This document shows positions 35,839-44,860 of a stretch of 64,000 nucleotides of DNA, piece by piece. Numbering within the stretch: the stretch's first letter is position 1; each line of letters starts with the position of its first letter. This DNA comes from Actinopolyspora erythraea (GTDB taxonomy: Bacteria > Actinomycetota > Actinomycetes > Mycobacteriales > Pseudonocardiaceae). The DNA lies in contig NZ_CP022752.1 of NCBI RefSeq assembly GCF_002263515.1, positions 2,542,001-2,606,000 on the forward strand. The letters run 5' to 3'. The notes beneath the pieces were generated by a model, which made no database searches, was not told the origin of the DNA, and saw only the letters and a list, made by a program, of their open reading frames with translations. The position numbers were made by a program, and so were the translations under genes.

Positions 35839-36866
35839 CGGAGCAATCGCGCACCGACACGGTGTCCGCGCCGGAATCACGGTTGACCGCGGACGCGGCA
35901 CCGAGGACACGAATCGCTCGCGCGAGATTCTCGGGCGTCAACCAGCGACAGATTCTCGGATTGCTGGCGGTACTGGCGATTCTGGTGGTGGTGGGAAGTA
36001 CCACCACGGACAACTTTTTCGAAGTCTCCAACCTGATGCTGCTGCTGAGTCAGGCCTCGATCATCGGGGTCCTCTCGGTCGGGATGACCTTCGTGATCAT
36101 CAGCGGGGGAATCGACCTCTCGGTGGGGGCGATCATCGCCCTCGCCTCGGTGTGGGCCACGACGGGAGCCACCCAGGACTTCGGCCTGTGGGGAATGCTG
36201 TTCACCGCCGTGGTCGTGGCGGCGGCCTGCGGACTCATCAACGGTGTGTTGATCGCCTACGGCGGTCTCGTCTCCCTGATAGTGACGATCGCCGGCCTGG
36301 CCAGTTACCGGGGGATGGCCACCCTCATATCGGGGGGACAGCCACAGGTAGTACAGGTCGACGGATTCGGCGCCATCGCCACGACCGAGCTGTTGGGCAT
36401 CCCGCTGCTGGTCTACATGTTCGCCGCGACGGTGCTCGTGGGCTGGTTGCTGCTGAACCGGACGACGTTCGGCAGGCACGTCTTCGCCGTGGGCGGCAAC
36501 GCGGAGGCCGCCAGGCTCGCGGGCATCGACGTGCGTCGGATTCGCACGACCGTGTTCGTACTGTCCGGGTTGTGCTGCGCGATCGCGGCGATCATGCTCA
36601 CCGCCCGGACCGCCACCGGCGCCAGCACCCACGGCAACCTCTACGAGCTCGACGCCATCGCCGCGGTGATCCTCGGCGGCACGCTGCTCTCGGGCGGCAG
36701 GGGGACCCTGATCGGTTCGGTCCTGGGGGTCGTCGTGTTCACCACGGTCAACAACATCTTCGTGCTGAACAACCTGTCCACTCCGATCCAGCAGATCGCC
36801 AAGGGCGTGATCATCGTGATCGCCGTACTGCTGCAACGCCGCGCGAACAGGGCTTCGGCCACTTGA
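35835..36866 (+). CDS. sugar ABC transporter permease (RbsC-like)
   Basis: A 343-residue CUT2 permease with 8-10 hydrophobic segments. The family motifs VGMTFVIISGGIDLSVGAIIAL, GLVSLIVTIAGLASYRGMA and FAVGGNAEAARLAGI are present. The GTG start overlaps the ATPase stop. The 35-residue N-terminus is hydrophilic and cytoplasmic. It works with the adjacent tandem ATPase and the lipoprotein binding protein encoded 59 bp downstream. Confidence 0.92.
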   Translation: MTEQSRTDTVSAPESRLTADAAPRTRIARARFSGVNQRQILGLLAVLAILVVVGSTTTDNFFEVSNLMLLLSQASIIGVLSVGMTFVIISGGIDLSVGAIIALASVWATTGATQDFGLWGMLFTAVVVAAACGLINGVLIAYGGLVSLIVTIAGLASYRGMATLISGGQPQVVQVDGFGAIATTELLGIPLLVYMFAATVLVGWLLLNRTTFGRHVFAVGGNAEAARLAGIDVRRIRTTVFVLSGLCCAIAAIMLTARTATGASTHGNLYELDAIAAVILGGTLLSGGRGTLIGSVLGVVVFTTVNNIFVLNNLSTPIQQIAKGVIIVIAVLLQRRANRASAT

Positions 36867-36925
36867 GGGCCGAAGCGCTCCGCACGAAACCGTCCAGCCC
36901 CCCTCTTCCGCGAAGGAGTATCGAC

Positions 36926-37990
36926 ATGTCGAAGTGGGACAGTTCAGCGACACAACGCCGCCGATTCCTGATGGGTGGAGCCGCCGTGGGAGCCGGGGCA
37001 CTGCTCACCGCCTGCACCGGCAGCGGAAGCAGTGGAGCCGAGGGCGCCAACCAGCTCGTCGGTCAGAACCAGGGCGACAACTCCGAACCGGGCAAAACGG
37101 TCACCATCGGACTGTCCATCCCCTCCGACGACCACGGCTGGATGGGCGCCATCGGCGAGAACGCCACTGCCCAGGCGGAGAGCTTCGAAGACGTCAACCT
37201 GGAGGCCACCGAGGGCACCAACGACGTGAACCGGCAGATATCCCAGGTCAAGACACTGATCAACAAGAAGGTCGACGTACTGGCGATCCTGCCGTTCAAC
37301 GGGGAGTCGCTGACCTCGGTGGCGGAGCAGGCGATGCGGGCGAACATACCGGTGGTCAACATCGACCGGGTCTTCGCCTCCAAGCTCGCCTACCGCACCT
37401 GGATCGGCGGGGACAACTACGGCATGGGGGTCAACGCCGCGAACTTCATCGCCGACCGGCTCGAACAGCAGGGCGTCGAGAACCCGGTGATCGTCGAGAT
37501 CGCGGGGATCGACAACCTGGAACTGACACGCGAGCGCAGCAGAGGGTTCTCCGAGGCGCTCGAGTCGCGCGGGCTGGCGGTGGGGATGGGCCAGAGCGCC
37601 GAGTTCACCCCGCAGTCCGGCCGTCAGGTCATGGGCAACGTGCTGCAGGCCAGGAACAGGATCGACGCGGTCTGGAACCACGACGACAACCAGGGAGTCG
37701 GCGTGCTCGCCGCCATCGAGCAGGCAAACCGGGCGGACGAGTTCTTCATGGTGGGTGGCGCGGGCTCGAAGGTGATGATGGAACACATCAAGGCGGGCGA
37801 CACCCCCATGGCCGCCACCGTGCTGTACCCACCGACCATGTCCGCCTCAGCCATCAACATGGCCAGGCTGATCGCTCAGCAGCGCAGCGTCTCCGGCCTG
37901 GTCGAACGTGCCGTGCCGAGCGAAATCACCCTGCACTCGGCGACCGTGACCAAGGACAACGTCGACGAGTACCTGCGAACGGCGTTCTGA
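36926..37990 (+). CDS. sugar-binding lipoprotein of CUT2 importer (Tat-exported)
   Basis: A 354-residue periplasmic-binding-protein type I receptor. The N-terminus combines a twin-arginine motif (RRRFLMGG) with a lipobox (LLTAC), so it is predicted to be Tat-exported and lipid-anchored. The mature part reads TIGLSIPSDDHGWMGAIGENA, VLAILPFNGESLTSVAEQA and AVWNHDDNQGVGVLAAIEQA, the ribose/galactose-binder pattern. An AAGGAG box precedes the ATG. The ligand is unknown; the operon suggests an oxidised or derivatised sugar. Confidence 0.9.
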   Translation: MSKWDSSATQRRRFLMGGAAVGAGALLTACTGSGSSGAEGANQLVGQNQGDNSEPGKTVTIGLSIPSDDHGWMGAIGENATAQAESFEDVNLEATEGTNDVNRQISQVKTLINKKVDVLAILPFNGESLTSVAEQAMRANIPVVNIDRVFASKLAYRTWIGGDNYGMGVNAANFIADRLEQQGVENPVIVEIAGIDNLELTRERSRGFSEALESRGLAVGMGQSAEFTPQSGRQVMGNVLQARNRIDAVWNHDDNQGVGVLAAIEQANRADEFFMVGGAGSKVMMEHIKAGDTPMAATVLYPPTMSASAINMARLIAQQRSVSGLVERAVPSEITLHSATVTKDNVDEYLRTAF

Positions 37991-38101
37991 GCACGGTGCC
38001 GTTCGCCCCGAGCACCGGGCGCACTGGCCCGCTACACCGGGGAACCGGTGCCTTCGCCGAGGATCAGGAAAGCCATTCACACAGGAAGGTGGCCGTGAGC
38101 G

Positions 38102-39265
38102 ATGACGGAAAACGACCGACTGGGCGTCGGGATGGTGGGGTACTCGTTCATGGGAGCGGCCCACTCACAGGCCTGGCGCACCGTCGGCCGGATCTTCGAT
38201 CCACGCCCACAGCCCGTGATGTCCGCGCTGTGCGGACGTCACGCCGAGAACACGACGACCGCCGCCGAACGACTCGGCTGGGCCTCGGTCGAGACCGACT
38301 GGGAAAAACTGATCGAGCGCCCGGACGTGGAGCTGGTCGACATCTGCACCCCTGGTGACTCCCACCCCGAGATCGCGATCGCGGCGCTGGAGGCGGGCAA
38401 GCACGTGCTCTGCGAAAAACCCCTGGCGAACTCCGTGGCGGCGGCGAGCGCGATGACCGAAGCCGCCGACAGGGCGAGTGCGCGCGGGATACGCAGCATG
38501 GTGGGCTTCAACTACCGCCGGGTTCCCGCGCTGGCGCTGGCACGGCGGATGGTGGCCGACGGCAGGCTCGGCACGATCCGACACGTGCGCGCCCAGTACC
38601 TGCAGGACTTCATAGTCGATCCGGAGTCCCCCATGATGTGGCGACTGGACCGGGAACGCGCCGGATCGGGCGCTCTCGGCGACATCGGCGCCCACATAGT
38701 CGACCTGACGCGGTTCGTCACCGGTCAGGAGATCACGGGGGTGTCAGGGATGACGGAGACCTTCGTCCACGAGCGTCCACTCGACGACGGCAGCGGTGCC
38801 TACGGGCGGGTCACCGTCGACGACGCCGCGGCGTTCCTCGCCCGACTGGACGGAGGTGCGATGGCGACCTTCGAGGCCACCCGGTTCGCCACCGGACGCA
38901 AGAACGCCATGCGCCTGGAACTCAACGGATCCGCGGGCAGTCTGGCCTTCGACTTCGAGTCGATGAACGAGCTGCTGTTCCACGACCGCACCGAGGACGC
39001 GGAGACCGCGGGATTCCGCAGGATACTGGCCACCGAACCCGAGCACCCCTACCTGCACGCCTGGTGGCCCCCGGGGCACGGCCTCGGGTACGAGCACACC
39101 TTCACGCACCAGATGCGGGATCTGCTCGAAGCCATCGGTACCGGCGACGATCCCGAGCCCTCGTTCGCCGACGGTCTCGCGGTGCAACGCGTGCTGGCGG
39201 CGGTCGAGCACAGCTCACGCGAGCACAGCGTCTGGACGGAGGTATCCCGACAGCACACATCCTGA
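38102..39265 (+). CDS. Gfo/Idh/MocA family oxidoreductase
   Basis: A 387-residue NAD(P)-dependent sugar dehydrogenase. The N-terminal Rossmann region carries GMVGYSFMGAAHSQAW, with VDICTPGDSHPEIAIAAL, and the diagnostic EKP in VLCEKPLANS supplies the catalytic Lys. The C-terminal alpha/beta domain includes GDIGAHIVDLTRFVTG with the conserved Asp-x-x-x-His pair. Relatives interconvert hydroxyl and keto groups at C3 of glycosides or oxidise inositols. Placed between a sugar importer and a TIM-barrel isomerase, it probably reduces an imported 3-keto sugar or oxidises the imported sugar. Confidence 0.9.
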   Translation: MTENDRLGVGMVGYSFMGAAHSQAWRTVGRIFDPRPQPVMSALCGRHAENTTTAAERLGWASVETDWEKLIERPDVELVDICTPGDSHPEIAIAALEAGKHVLCEKPLANSVAAASAMTEAADRASARGIRSMVGFNYRRVPALALARRMVADGRLGTIRHVRAQYLQDFIVDPESPMMWRLDRERAGSGALGDIGAHIVDLTRFVTGQEITGVSGMTETFVHERPLDDGSGAYGRVTVDDAAAFLARLDGGAMATFEATRFATGRKNAMRLELNGSAGSLAFDFESMNELLFHDRTEDAETAGFRRILATEPEHPYLHAWWPPGHGLGYEHTFTHQMRDLLEAIGTGDDPEPSFADGLAVQRVLAAVEHSSREHSVWTEVSRQHTS

Positions 39266-39293
39266 ACCGTCGTCGAGGACGAAAGGATCCAGC

Positions 39294-40163
39294 ATGCACG
39301 GTTTCACGAACAACGGCAGGCGCGCCTTCCTCCGAGGCGCCGGCGCCGCCGCTCTGGCGATGGGAGCTTCGGCCGTGGGAGCGCGAACGGCCATGGCGGG
39401 AGCGCAGTGGGGACGCGGGCCGCACGTACCGCCGAGCAAGATCGGCATCCAGCTCTACACGCTGCGCGACATGATGAGCGAGTCCGTGGTCGACACGCTC
39501 TCCTTCCTGTCCGAGGTCGGCTACTCGGAGGTGGAGTTCGCCGGTCTGTACGGCCACACGCCGGAACAGGTGCGCGACCTGCTGCGGGAACTGCGCCTGC
39601 GGACCCCCGCCGGCCACGAGGACATCCCCACTGAGCGGGACCAGCTGGAGCAGCTCCTGCACCGGGCCAGAACCCTGGGACAGCGCTGGGTCGTGCTCCC
39701 CTGGTTCTCCGCCGAGGACCTGGCCTCCTACCACCGCCTCGCCGAGCGGCTGAACTGGGCGGGCGAGCTGGCACGCGGGTACGGTCTCCGGATCGGGTAC
39801 CACAACCACGCCCACGAGTTCCGGAAGCTGGCGGGGAAACGTCCCTACGACGTGCTGCTGGACGAGACCGACCGGCGGCTGGTCGATTTCGAGGTGGACC
39901 TCTACTGGGTGGTCAAGGCGGGCGTGGACCCGCTGGAACTGTTCGAGCGCGCCCCACGCAGATTTCCGCTGGCACATGTCAAGGGAATGGCGCCGGACGG
40001 TTCGTTCGCCGACCTGGGCGAGGGAGTCATCGACTACGAACGCATTCTCGCGGCGCGGGCACGCGCCGGAATTCGTCACTTCTTCGTGGAACGTGACGAC
40101 CAACCGCACCCGAGGGAAACCGCGAAGGAGGGATACCACTACCTTCGGCGTCTCGGATGCTGA
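39294..40163 (+). CDS. exported TIM-barrel sugar isomerase/epimerase family protein
   Basis: A 289-residue xylose-isomerase-like TIM barrel. The N-terminus has a twin-arginine signal (RRAFLRGAGAAALAMGAS), so the enzyme is predicted to be secreted folded, with its metal. The barrel includes KIGIQLYTLRDMM, GYSEVEFAGLYGHTPEQV, IGYHNHAHEFRKL (metal His) and FEVDLYWVVKAGVDP, and ends VERDDQ. Relatives act on keto-sugars as epimerases, isomerases or lyases. Export places its substrate outside the membrane, together with the large ThuA/dehydrogenase protein encoded next. Confidence 0.88.
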   Translation: MHGFTNNGRRAFLRGAGAAALAMGASAVGARTAMAGAQWGRGPHVPPSKIGIQLYTLRDMMSESVVDTLSFLSEVGYSEVEFAGLYGHTPEQVRDLLRELRLRTPAGHEDIPTERDQLEQLLHRARTLGQRWVVLPWFSAEDLASYHRLAERLNWAGELARGYGLRIGYHNHAHEFRKLAGKRPYDVLLDETDRRLVDFEVDLYWVVKAGVDPLELFERAPRRFPLAHVKGMAPDGSFADLGEGVIDYERILAARARAGIRHFFVERDDQPHPRETAKEGYHYLRRLGC

Positions 40164-40391
40164 GCGGAAACCGGCATTCCGAGCCCACCCCGGATCAGGT
40201 TTTCCCGCTGGGGAAGCGATTCCGTCGGGCCGATGCTCCCGGCTCACCGTGCCACGGAAGTCACGGACCGCCGTTCGACGGCGAAGAGCGAAAGCGGCCC
40301 GATTCGGAACTGAGTTCCCCGGGGGACGACGTCCTGTCGCTCAACCCGTATTCGAATTCGAAGCAGCATGCTGTCTACAGAGGGAGACACC

Positions 40392-43300
40392 GTGCCACCG
40401 TTATTACGTAGAGCGCTAGCGGCGACATTCAGCACGATCCTTTTCTTCGGAACCATGATCGCGTTCGGCGCGCCGGCCGCCGCCCGGTCGGGCGATTCGT
40501 CCTCGGACGCGAACAGCACCGAGTCCGCACCGGAGGTGACTCCGAACCACCAGGAGTTCGACGTCCTGGTGTTCTCCAAGACCGCCGGTTACCGGCACGG
40601 TTCCATCCCGGCCGGAATCGAGGCCGTGAAACAGCTCGGCGACGAGCACCACTTCGGAGTGACCGCGACCGAGGACGCCACGGCGTTCACCTACGAGAAC
40701 CTCCAGCAGTACGAGGCGGTAGTGTGGCTGTCCACCACCGGCGACGTGCTCAACTCCGAACAACAGGCGGCCTTCGAGAAGTACATCAACAACGGTGGTG
40801 GCTACGCCGGGGTGCACGCCGCTGCCGACACGGAGTACGACTGGCAGTTCTACGGCGACCTCGTCGGGGCCTACTTCGACTCGCACCCCGCCGTCCAGGA
40901 AGCCACCGTCAACGTCACCGACCCGGAGCACCCTTCGACGTCCTCACTGCCGGAGGAGTGGACTCGTACCGACGAGTGGTACAACTACTCGCCCAACCCG
41001 CGTGAGAACGTGCACGTGCTCAGCACGCTGGACGAGTCCACCTACGACGGCGGCTCGATGGGCGAGGATCACCCGATCAGTTGGTGCCAGCCCTATCAGG
41101 GCGGCCGTTCCTGGTACACGGGTATGGGACACACCACCGAGTCCTACTCTGACCAGAATTTCCTGGACCACCTCGCGGGTGGTATTCGCACCGCGGCGGG
41201 CGCGGTCTCGGCCGACTGCGGTGGTTCCGCCTCGGCGGGCACCCTCAACCAGGTGACGCTGGCCAAGACCGCCGACGAGGTCGGCGAGCCCATGGGCATG
41301 GCGGTACTGCCCAACGGCGACGTGCTGCACAGCGAGCGCCAGGGCAGGGTGTACTACACCACCGCGGCCGGCGACACCAAAGTAGCCGCCGACGTGCCGG
41401 TCTACACCCACGACGAGGAGGGGCTGCAGTCGCTGGCGGTAGACCCGGACTTCGAGCGGAACAGGTGGGTCTACCTCTACTACGCGCCCCCGCTGAACAC
41501 CCCCTCGGGAGACGCGCCCGCCAGCGCCGAGGACCCGGCGACGTTCGAGGAGTGGCAGGGTTACAACCAACTGTCACGCTTCAAACTCACCCAGGACGGG
41601 ACCCTCGACACGAGCAGCGAGCAGCAGATCATGCGGGTGGACGCCACCCGTGGCATGTGCTGCCACGTGGGCGGTGACATCGCCTTCGGTCCCGAGGGGT
41701 CGCTGTACCTGTCCACCGGTGACGACTCGAACCCCTTCCAGTCGAGCGGATACACCCCGATCGACGAACGCACCAACCGCAACCCCGCCTTCGACGCGCA
41801 GCGCACTTCGGGCAACACCAACGATCTGCGCGGCAAGGTCCTACGCATCGACGTGGCCTCCGACGGTTCTTACACGGTCCCGCAGGGCAACATGTTCGCG
41901 GGCGACGACAGTGACAAGACCCGCGGCGAGATCTACGCGATGGGCTTCCGCAACCCCTACCGGATCTCGGTCGACCAGGGGACCGGCACGGTCTACGTGG
42001 GCAACTACGGTCCCGACGCCGCCACGGCCGATCCGCAGCGCGGCCCGGCGGGCATCGTGGAGTACGAGCGCGTCACCGAACCCGGCTTCCACGGCTGGCC
42101 GTACTGCGTCGGCGACAACAAGGCCTACCACGACTACGATTTCGCCACCGGCAACTCCAGCGGCGAGTACGACTGCGCCAACCCGGTCAACGACTCGCCC
42201 AACAACGACGGGCTCACTCAGCTGCCGGCGGCGGAACCCGCGTGGCTGCCCTACAACGACGACTCGGTTCCCGAACTCGGTTCGGGCAGCGAATCGCCCA
42301 TGGGCGGCCCCGTCTACCGCTACGACGCCGACAACCCCTCGACGACGAAACTGCCCGCCTCCTACGACGGCGAGTTCTTCGCCTACGAGTGGGGACGCGG
42401 CTGGATCAAGACGATCACACCGGACGCGGACGGTCAGCCGTCGCGGATCGAGGACTTCTTCCCCTCGATGACGCTCACCCGTCCGATGGACATCGAGTTC
42501 GGTCCCGGCGGTTCGCTGTACGTGCTCGACTACGGCAGCGGATACTTCGGCGGCGCCGAGGACTCGGCACTGTACCGGATCGACTACACCCGCGACGGCC
42601 GGGCCCCCACGGCACAGGTCTCGGCCGAGCCGACGAACGGCCAGGCCCCGCTGGAGGTCGACTTCTCCTCGCAGGGCTCCTCGGATCCGGACGAGGGCGA
42701 CTCGCTGAGCTACGCGTGGGACTTCGACGGCGACGGGCAGACCGACAGCACCGAAGCCGACCCCACGCACACCTACACCTCGGAGGGCGAGTACACCGCC
42801 ACCCTGACCGTCACCGACCAGACCGGAAAGACCGGCACGGCCAGTGAAACCGTGGTGGTGGGCAACACCGCTCCCCAGGTGTCGTTCCAGCGGCCGGCCG
42901 CGGGCAAGGTCTTCGAGTTCGGGGACACGATCAACTACGAGGTCTCGGTCACCGATCCGGACGGCACGGCGGTCGACTGCTCGAAGGTACACGTGGAATA
43001 CATCCTGGGCCACTCCACGGGCAACGACTCCCACGGGCACCCGCTGAGCGAGTCCGAGGGGTGCGGCGGCACCATCGAGACCTCCAACACCGACGGTCAC
43101 CAGGGAGCCGACATATACGGTGTGCTCAACGCGAGCTACACCGACACCTCCCCGAGTGAACAGGCCCCGAACCTGACGGGCTCCGCGGAGATCATCATGC
43201 AGCCCGCGGGCAAGGAGGCCGAGTTCTTCGACGACAGCAGCGGGGTGCAGGTCGTGGAGGACAGTACCGGAGCCGATGCGGGGGCCAGGGTCGGACACAT

Positions 43301-44735
43301 CCAGTCGGGTGACTGGATCTCGTTCACCCCGTACAACCTCGGTGGGATCCAGTCGGCCAGCTTCCGCGTCTCCTCGGGCGGTCCGGGCGGCACGATCGAG
43401 GTGCGCTCCGGATCCCCCGACGGCCCCGTGGTGGCCACCGCCGACGTGTCCAACACTGGCGGCTGGGGCAGCTACACCGAGGTGGGCCCCGTCCCGGTGA
43501 CCGATCCGGGCGATTCGGACGAGCTGTTCCTGGTGTTCACGGGCAGCGGTTTGGGCGGCCTGTTCGACGTGGACTCGATGCACCTCAACCGCACGGGAAC
43601 CACGCCCTCCTGCGAGGCGGTACAGCCCGAGCAGGGCTACACCAGCCTGTTCGACGGCACCGCGGCCAGCATGAACGGCTGGAAGCAGGCGGGCCCCGGG
43701 GAGTTCGAGCACACCGCGGAGTGCGTGCTGCGCTCCACCGGTGGCATGGGGCTGTACTGGTTCGGTGACCGGGAGTTCGAGGCGCCCTACTCGCTGAAGC
43801 TGGACTGGAAGCTCTCCGACCAGGACAACTCCGGGGTGTTCGTGGGCTTCCCCGATCCGGGCGACGACCCGTGGGACGCGGTCAACAGGGGTGAGGAGAT
43901 CCAGATAGACCCCACCGACGAGCCGAGGAACCAGACCGGGGCGATCTACGACGAGAAAGCTCCCGACCAGGAAAAACGCGACGCCGCGTTGAATCCGGCC
44001 GGCGAGTGGAACACCTACGAGATCGTCGTGACCGAACAGTCGATCACGGTCCACCTCAACGGTGAGCGGATCACCCACTGGGCTGATGACGACCAGAACG
44101 TGGACCTGAGCAACGGCCACATAGGTCTGCAGAACCACGGTGACGACGACACGGTGTTCTTCCGCAACGTCCGCATCGACGAGAACATCGACGTGACCGC
44201 ACCGAAGGTTTCGGCCGTACCGGATCCCGCCGAACCCAACGGGGACCCGCACGGCGGGTACGCGGGTACCTACAACACCCCCGTGGCGGTAACGCTGGAG
44301 GCCTCGGACTCCGGTTCCGGGGTGGAAAGCGTGGAGTACCGCGTGGACGGCGGTGACTGGACCGCGTACGCGGAACCGGTGACCGTCGAGGCCGCTGGCG
44401 AGCACACCGTGCGCTACCGCGCCACGGACGTGGCGGGGAACACCTCACAGGTGAGCACGTTCACCTTCGAGGTCAGACCCGACTCCTGCCGTGGATCGGA
44501 CCTGCGCGAGACCGTGGTGATCGGTTCCGAGGACACCGGCGTCACCAACCGGGACTCCGGGAACGGCTGCACGATCAACGACCTGATCGAGGAGCGGGCC
44601 GGATACGGCAACCACGGCGAGTTCGTGTCGCACGTGGATCGCGTGACCGACGAACTCATCGCCGGAGGTGTCATCCCGAAAAGTGACAAGGGCCGGATCA
44701 TGAGCGCCGCCGGGCGCTCCGACATCGGCAAGTGA
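40392..44735 (+). CDS. secreted ThuA/sugar dehydrogenase/PKD/CBM6/DUF1080 multidomain protein
   Basis: A 1447-residue secreted protein. A GTG start follows AGGGAGACACC. The signal peptide spans about 1-33. Domains in order: ThuA-like (about 50-270, EFDVLVFSKTAGYRHGSI, GGGYAGVHAAADTEYDW), glucose/sorbosone-dehydrogenase-like beta-propeller (about 281-730, GMCCHVGGDIAFGPEGSLYLS), PKD (737-826), a linking segment, CBM6-type module (940-1066), DUF1080/3-keto-disaccharide-hydrolase jelly roll (1082-1264, SLFDGTAASMNGW), an Ig-like repeat (1268-1363) and a C-terminal Cys-containing tail. ThuA and DUF1080 families are linked to 3-keto-disaccharide metabolism, so this looks like an extracellular machine that oxidises and cleaves a polysaccharide-derived glycoside. 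The exact substrate is unknown. It is the last gene of the ROK/importer group and is followed by a terminator. Confidence 0.85.
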   Translation: MPPLLRRALAATFSTILFFGTMIAFGAPAAARSGDSSSDANSTESAPEVTPNHQEFDVLVFSKTAGYRHGSIPAGIEAVKQLGDEHHFGVTATEDATAFTYENLQQYEAVVWLSTTGDVLNSEQQAAFEKYINNGGGYAGVHAAADTEYDWQFYGDLVGAYFDSHPAVQEATVNVTDPEHPSTSSLPEEWTRTDEWYNYSPNPRENVHVLSTLDESTYDGGSMGEDHPISWCQPYQGGRSWYTGMGHTTESYSDQNFLDHLAGGIRTAAGAVSADCGGSASAGTLNQVTLAKTADEVGEPMGMAVLPNGDVLHSERQGRVYYTTAAGDTKVAADVPVYTHDEEGLQSLAVDPDFERNRWVYLYYAPPLNTPSGDAPASAEDPATFEEWQGYNQLSRFKLTQDGTLDTSSEQQIMRVDATRGMCCHVGGDIAFGPEGSLYLSTGDDSNPFQSSGYTPIDERTNRNPAFDAQRTSGNTNDLRGKVLRIDVASDGSYTVPQGNMFAGDDSDKTRGEIYAMGFRNPYRISVDQGTGTVYVGNYGPDAATADPQRGPAGIVEYERVTEPGFHGWPYCVGDNKAYHDYDFATGNSSGEYDCANPVNDSPNNDGLTQLPAAEPAWLPYNDDSVPELGSGSESPMGGPVYRYDADNPSTTKLPASYDGEFFAYEWGRGWIKTITPDADGQPSRIEDFFPSMTLTRPMDIEFGPGGSLYVLDYGSGYFGGAEDSALYRIDYTRDGRAPTAQVSAEPTNGQAPLEVDFSSQGSSDPDEGDSLSYAWDFDGDGQTDSTEADPTHTYTSEGEYTATLTVTDQTGKTGTASETVVVGNTAPQVSFQRPAAGKVFEFGDTINYEVSVTDPDGTAVDCSKVHVEYILGHSTGNDSHGHPLSESEGCGGTIETSNTDGHQGADIYGVLNASYTDTSPSEQAPNLTGSAEIIMQPAGKEAEFFDDSSGVQVVEDSTGADAGARVGHIQSGDWISFTPYNLGGIQSASFRVSSGGPGGTIEVRSGSPDGPVVATADVSNTGGWGSYTEVGPVPVTDPGDSDELFLVFTGSGLGGLFDVDSMHLNRTGTTPSCEAVQPEQGYTSLFDGTAASMNGWKQAGPGEFEHTAECVLRSTGGMGLYWFGDREFEAPYSLKLDWKLSDQDNSGVFVGFPDPGDDPWDAVNRGEEIQIDPTDEPRNQTGAIYDEKAPDQEKRDAALNPAGEWNTYEIVVTEQSITVHLNGERITHWADDDQNVDLSNGHIGLQNHGDDDTVFFRNVRIDENIDVTAPKVSAVPDPAEPNGDPHGGYAGTYNTPVAVTLEASDSGSGVESVEYRVDGGDWTAYAEPVTVEAAGEHTVRYRATDVAGNTSQVSTFTFEVRPDSCRGSDLRETVVIGSEDTGVTNRDSGNGCTINDLIEERAGYGNHGEFVSHVDRVTDELIAGGVIPKSDKGRIMSAAGRSDIGK

Positions 44736-44741
44736 GTTCCC

Positions 44742-44769
44742 GCCCCGGTTCCCCGCGCGGAACCGGGGC
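44742..44769 (+). terminator. terminator after the ThuA multidomain gene
   Basis: GCCCCGGTTCC and GGAACCGGGGC form a perfect 11-bp stem with a six-base loop starting seven bases after the stop codon. Confidence 0.8.
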
Positions 44770-44780
44770 ACGCCGCCTAG

Positions 44781-44823
44781 CGTCCCCGGACACCGGTTGG
44801 TCCACGTCCGGTGTCCGGGGACG
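44781..44823. terminator. 16-bp perfect hairpin ahead of ebo operon
   Basis: CGTCCCCGGACACCGG and its exact complement form a 16-bp stem with an 11-base loop, ending 38 bp before the first ebo gene. It is the second of two tandem hairpins. It could be a backup terminator that insulates the ebo operon or a structured 5' leader of it. Confidence 0.65.
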
Positions 44824-44860
44824 TCCCGAACGGACCGAGGCAAGCGAGGAGGGCGGTCCT

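Noticed and set aside
41841..44405. Long minus-strand ORF opposite the ThuA multidomain gene
   Set aside because: It mirrors the codon bias of the plus-strand gene, has no recognisable domain, and lacks a ribosome-binding site. The plus strand gives a multi-domain protein with clear motifs.
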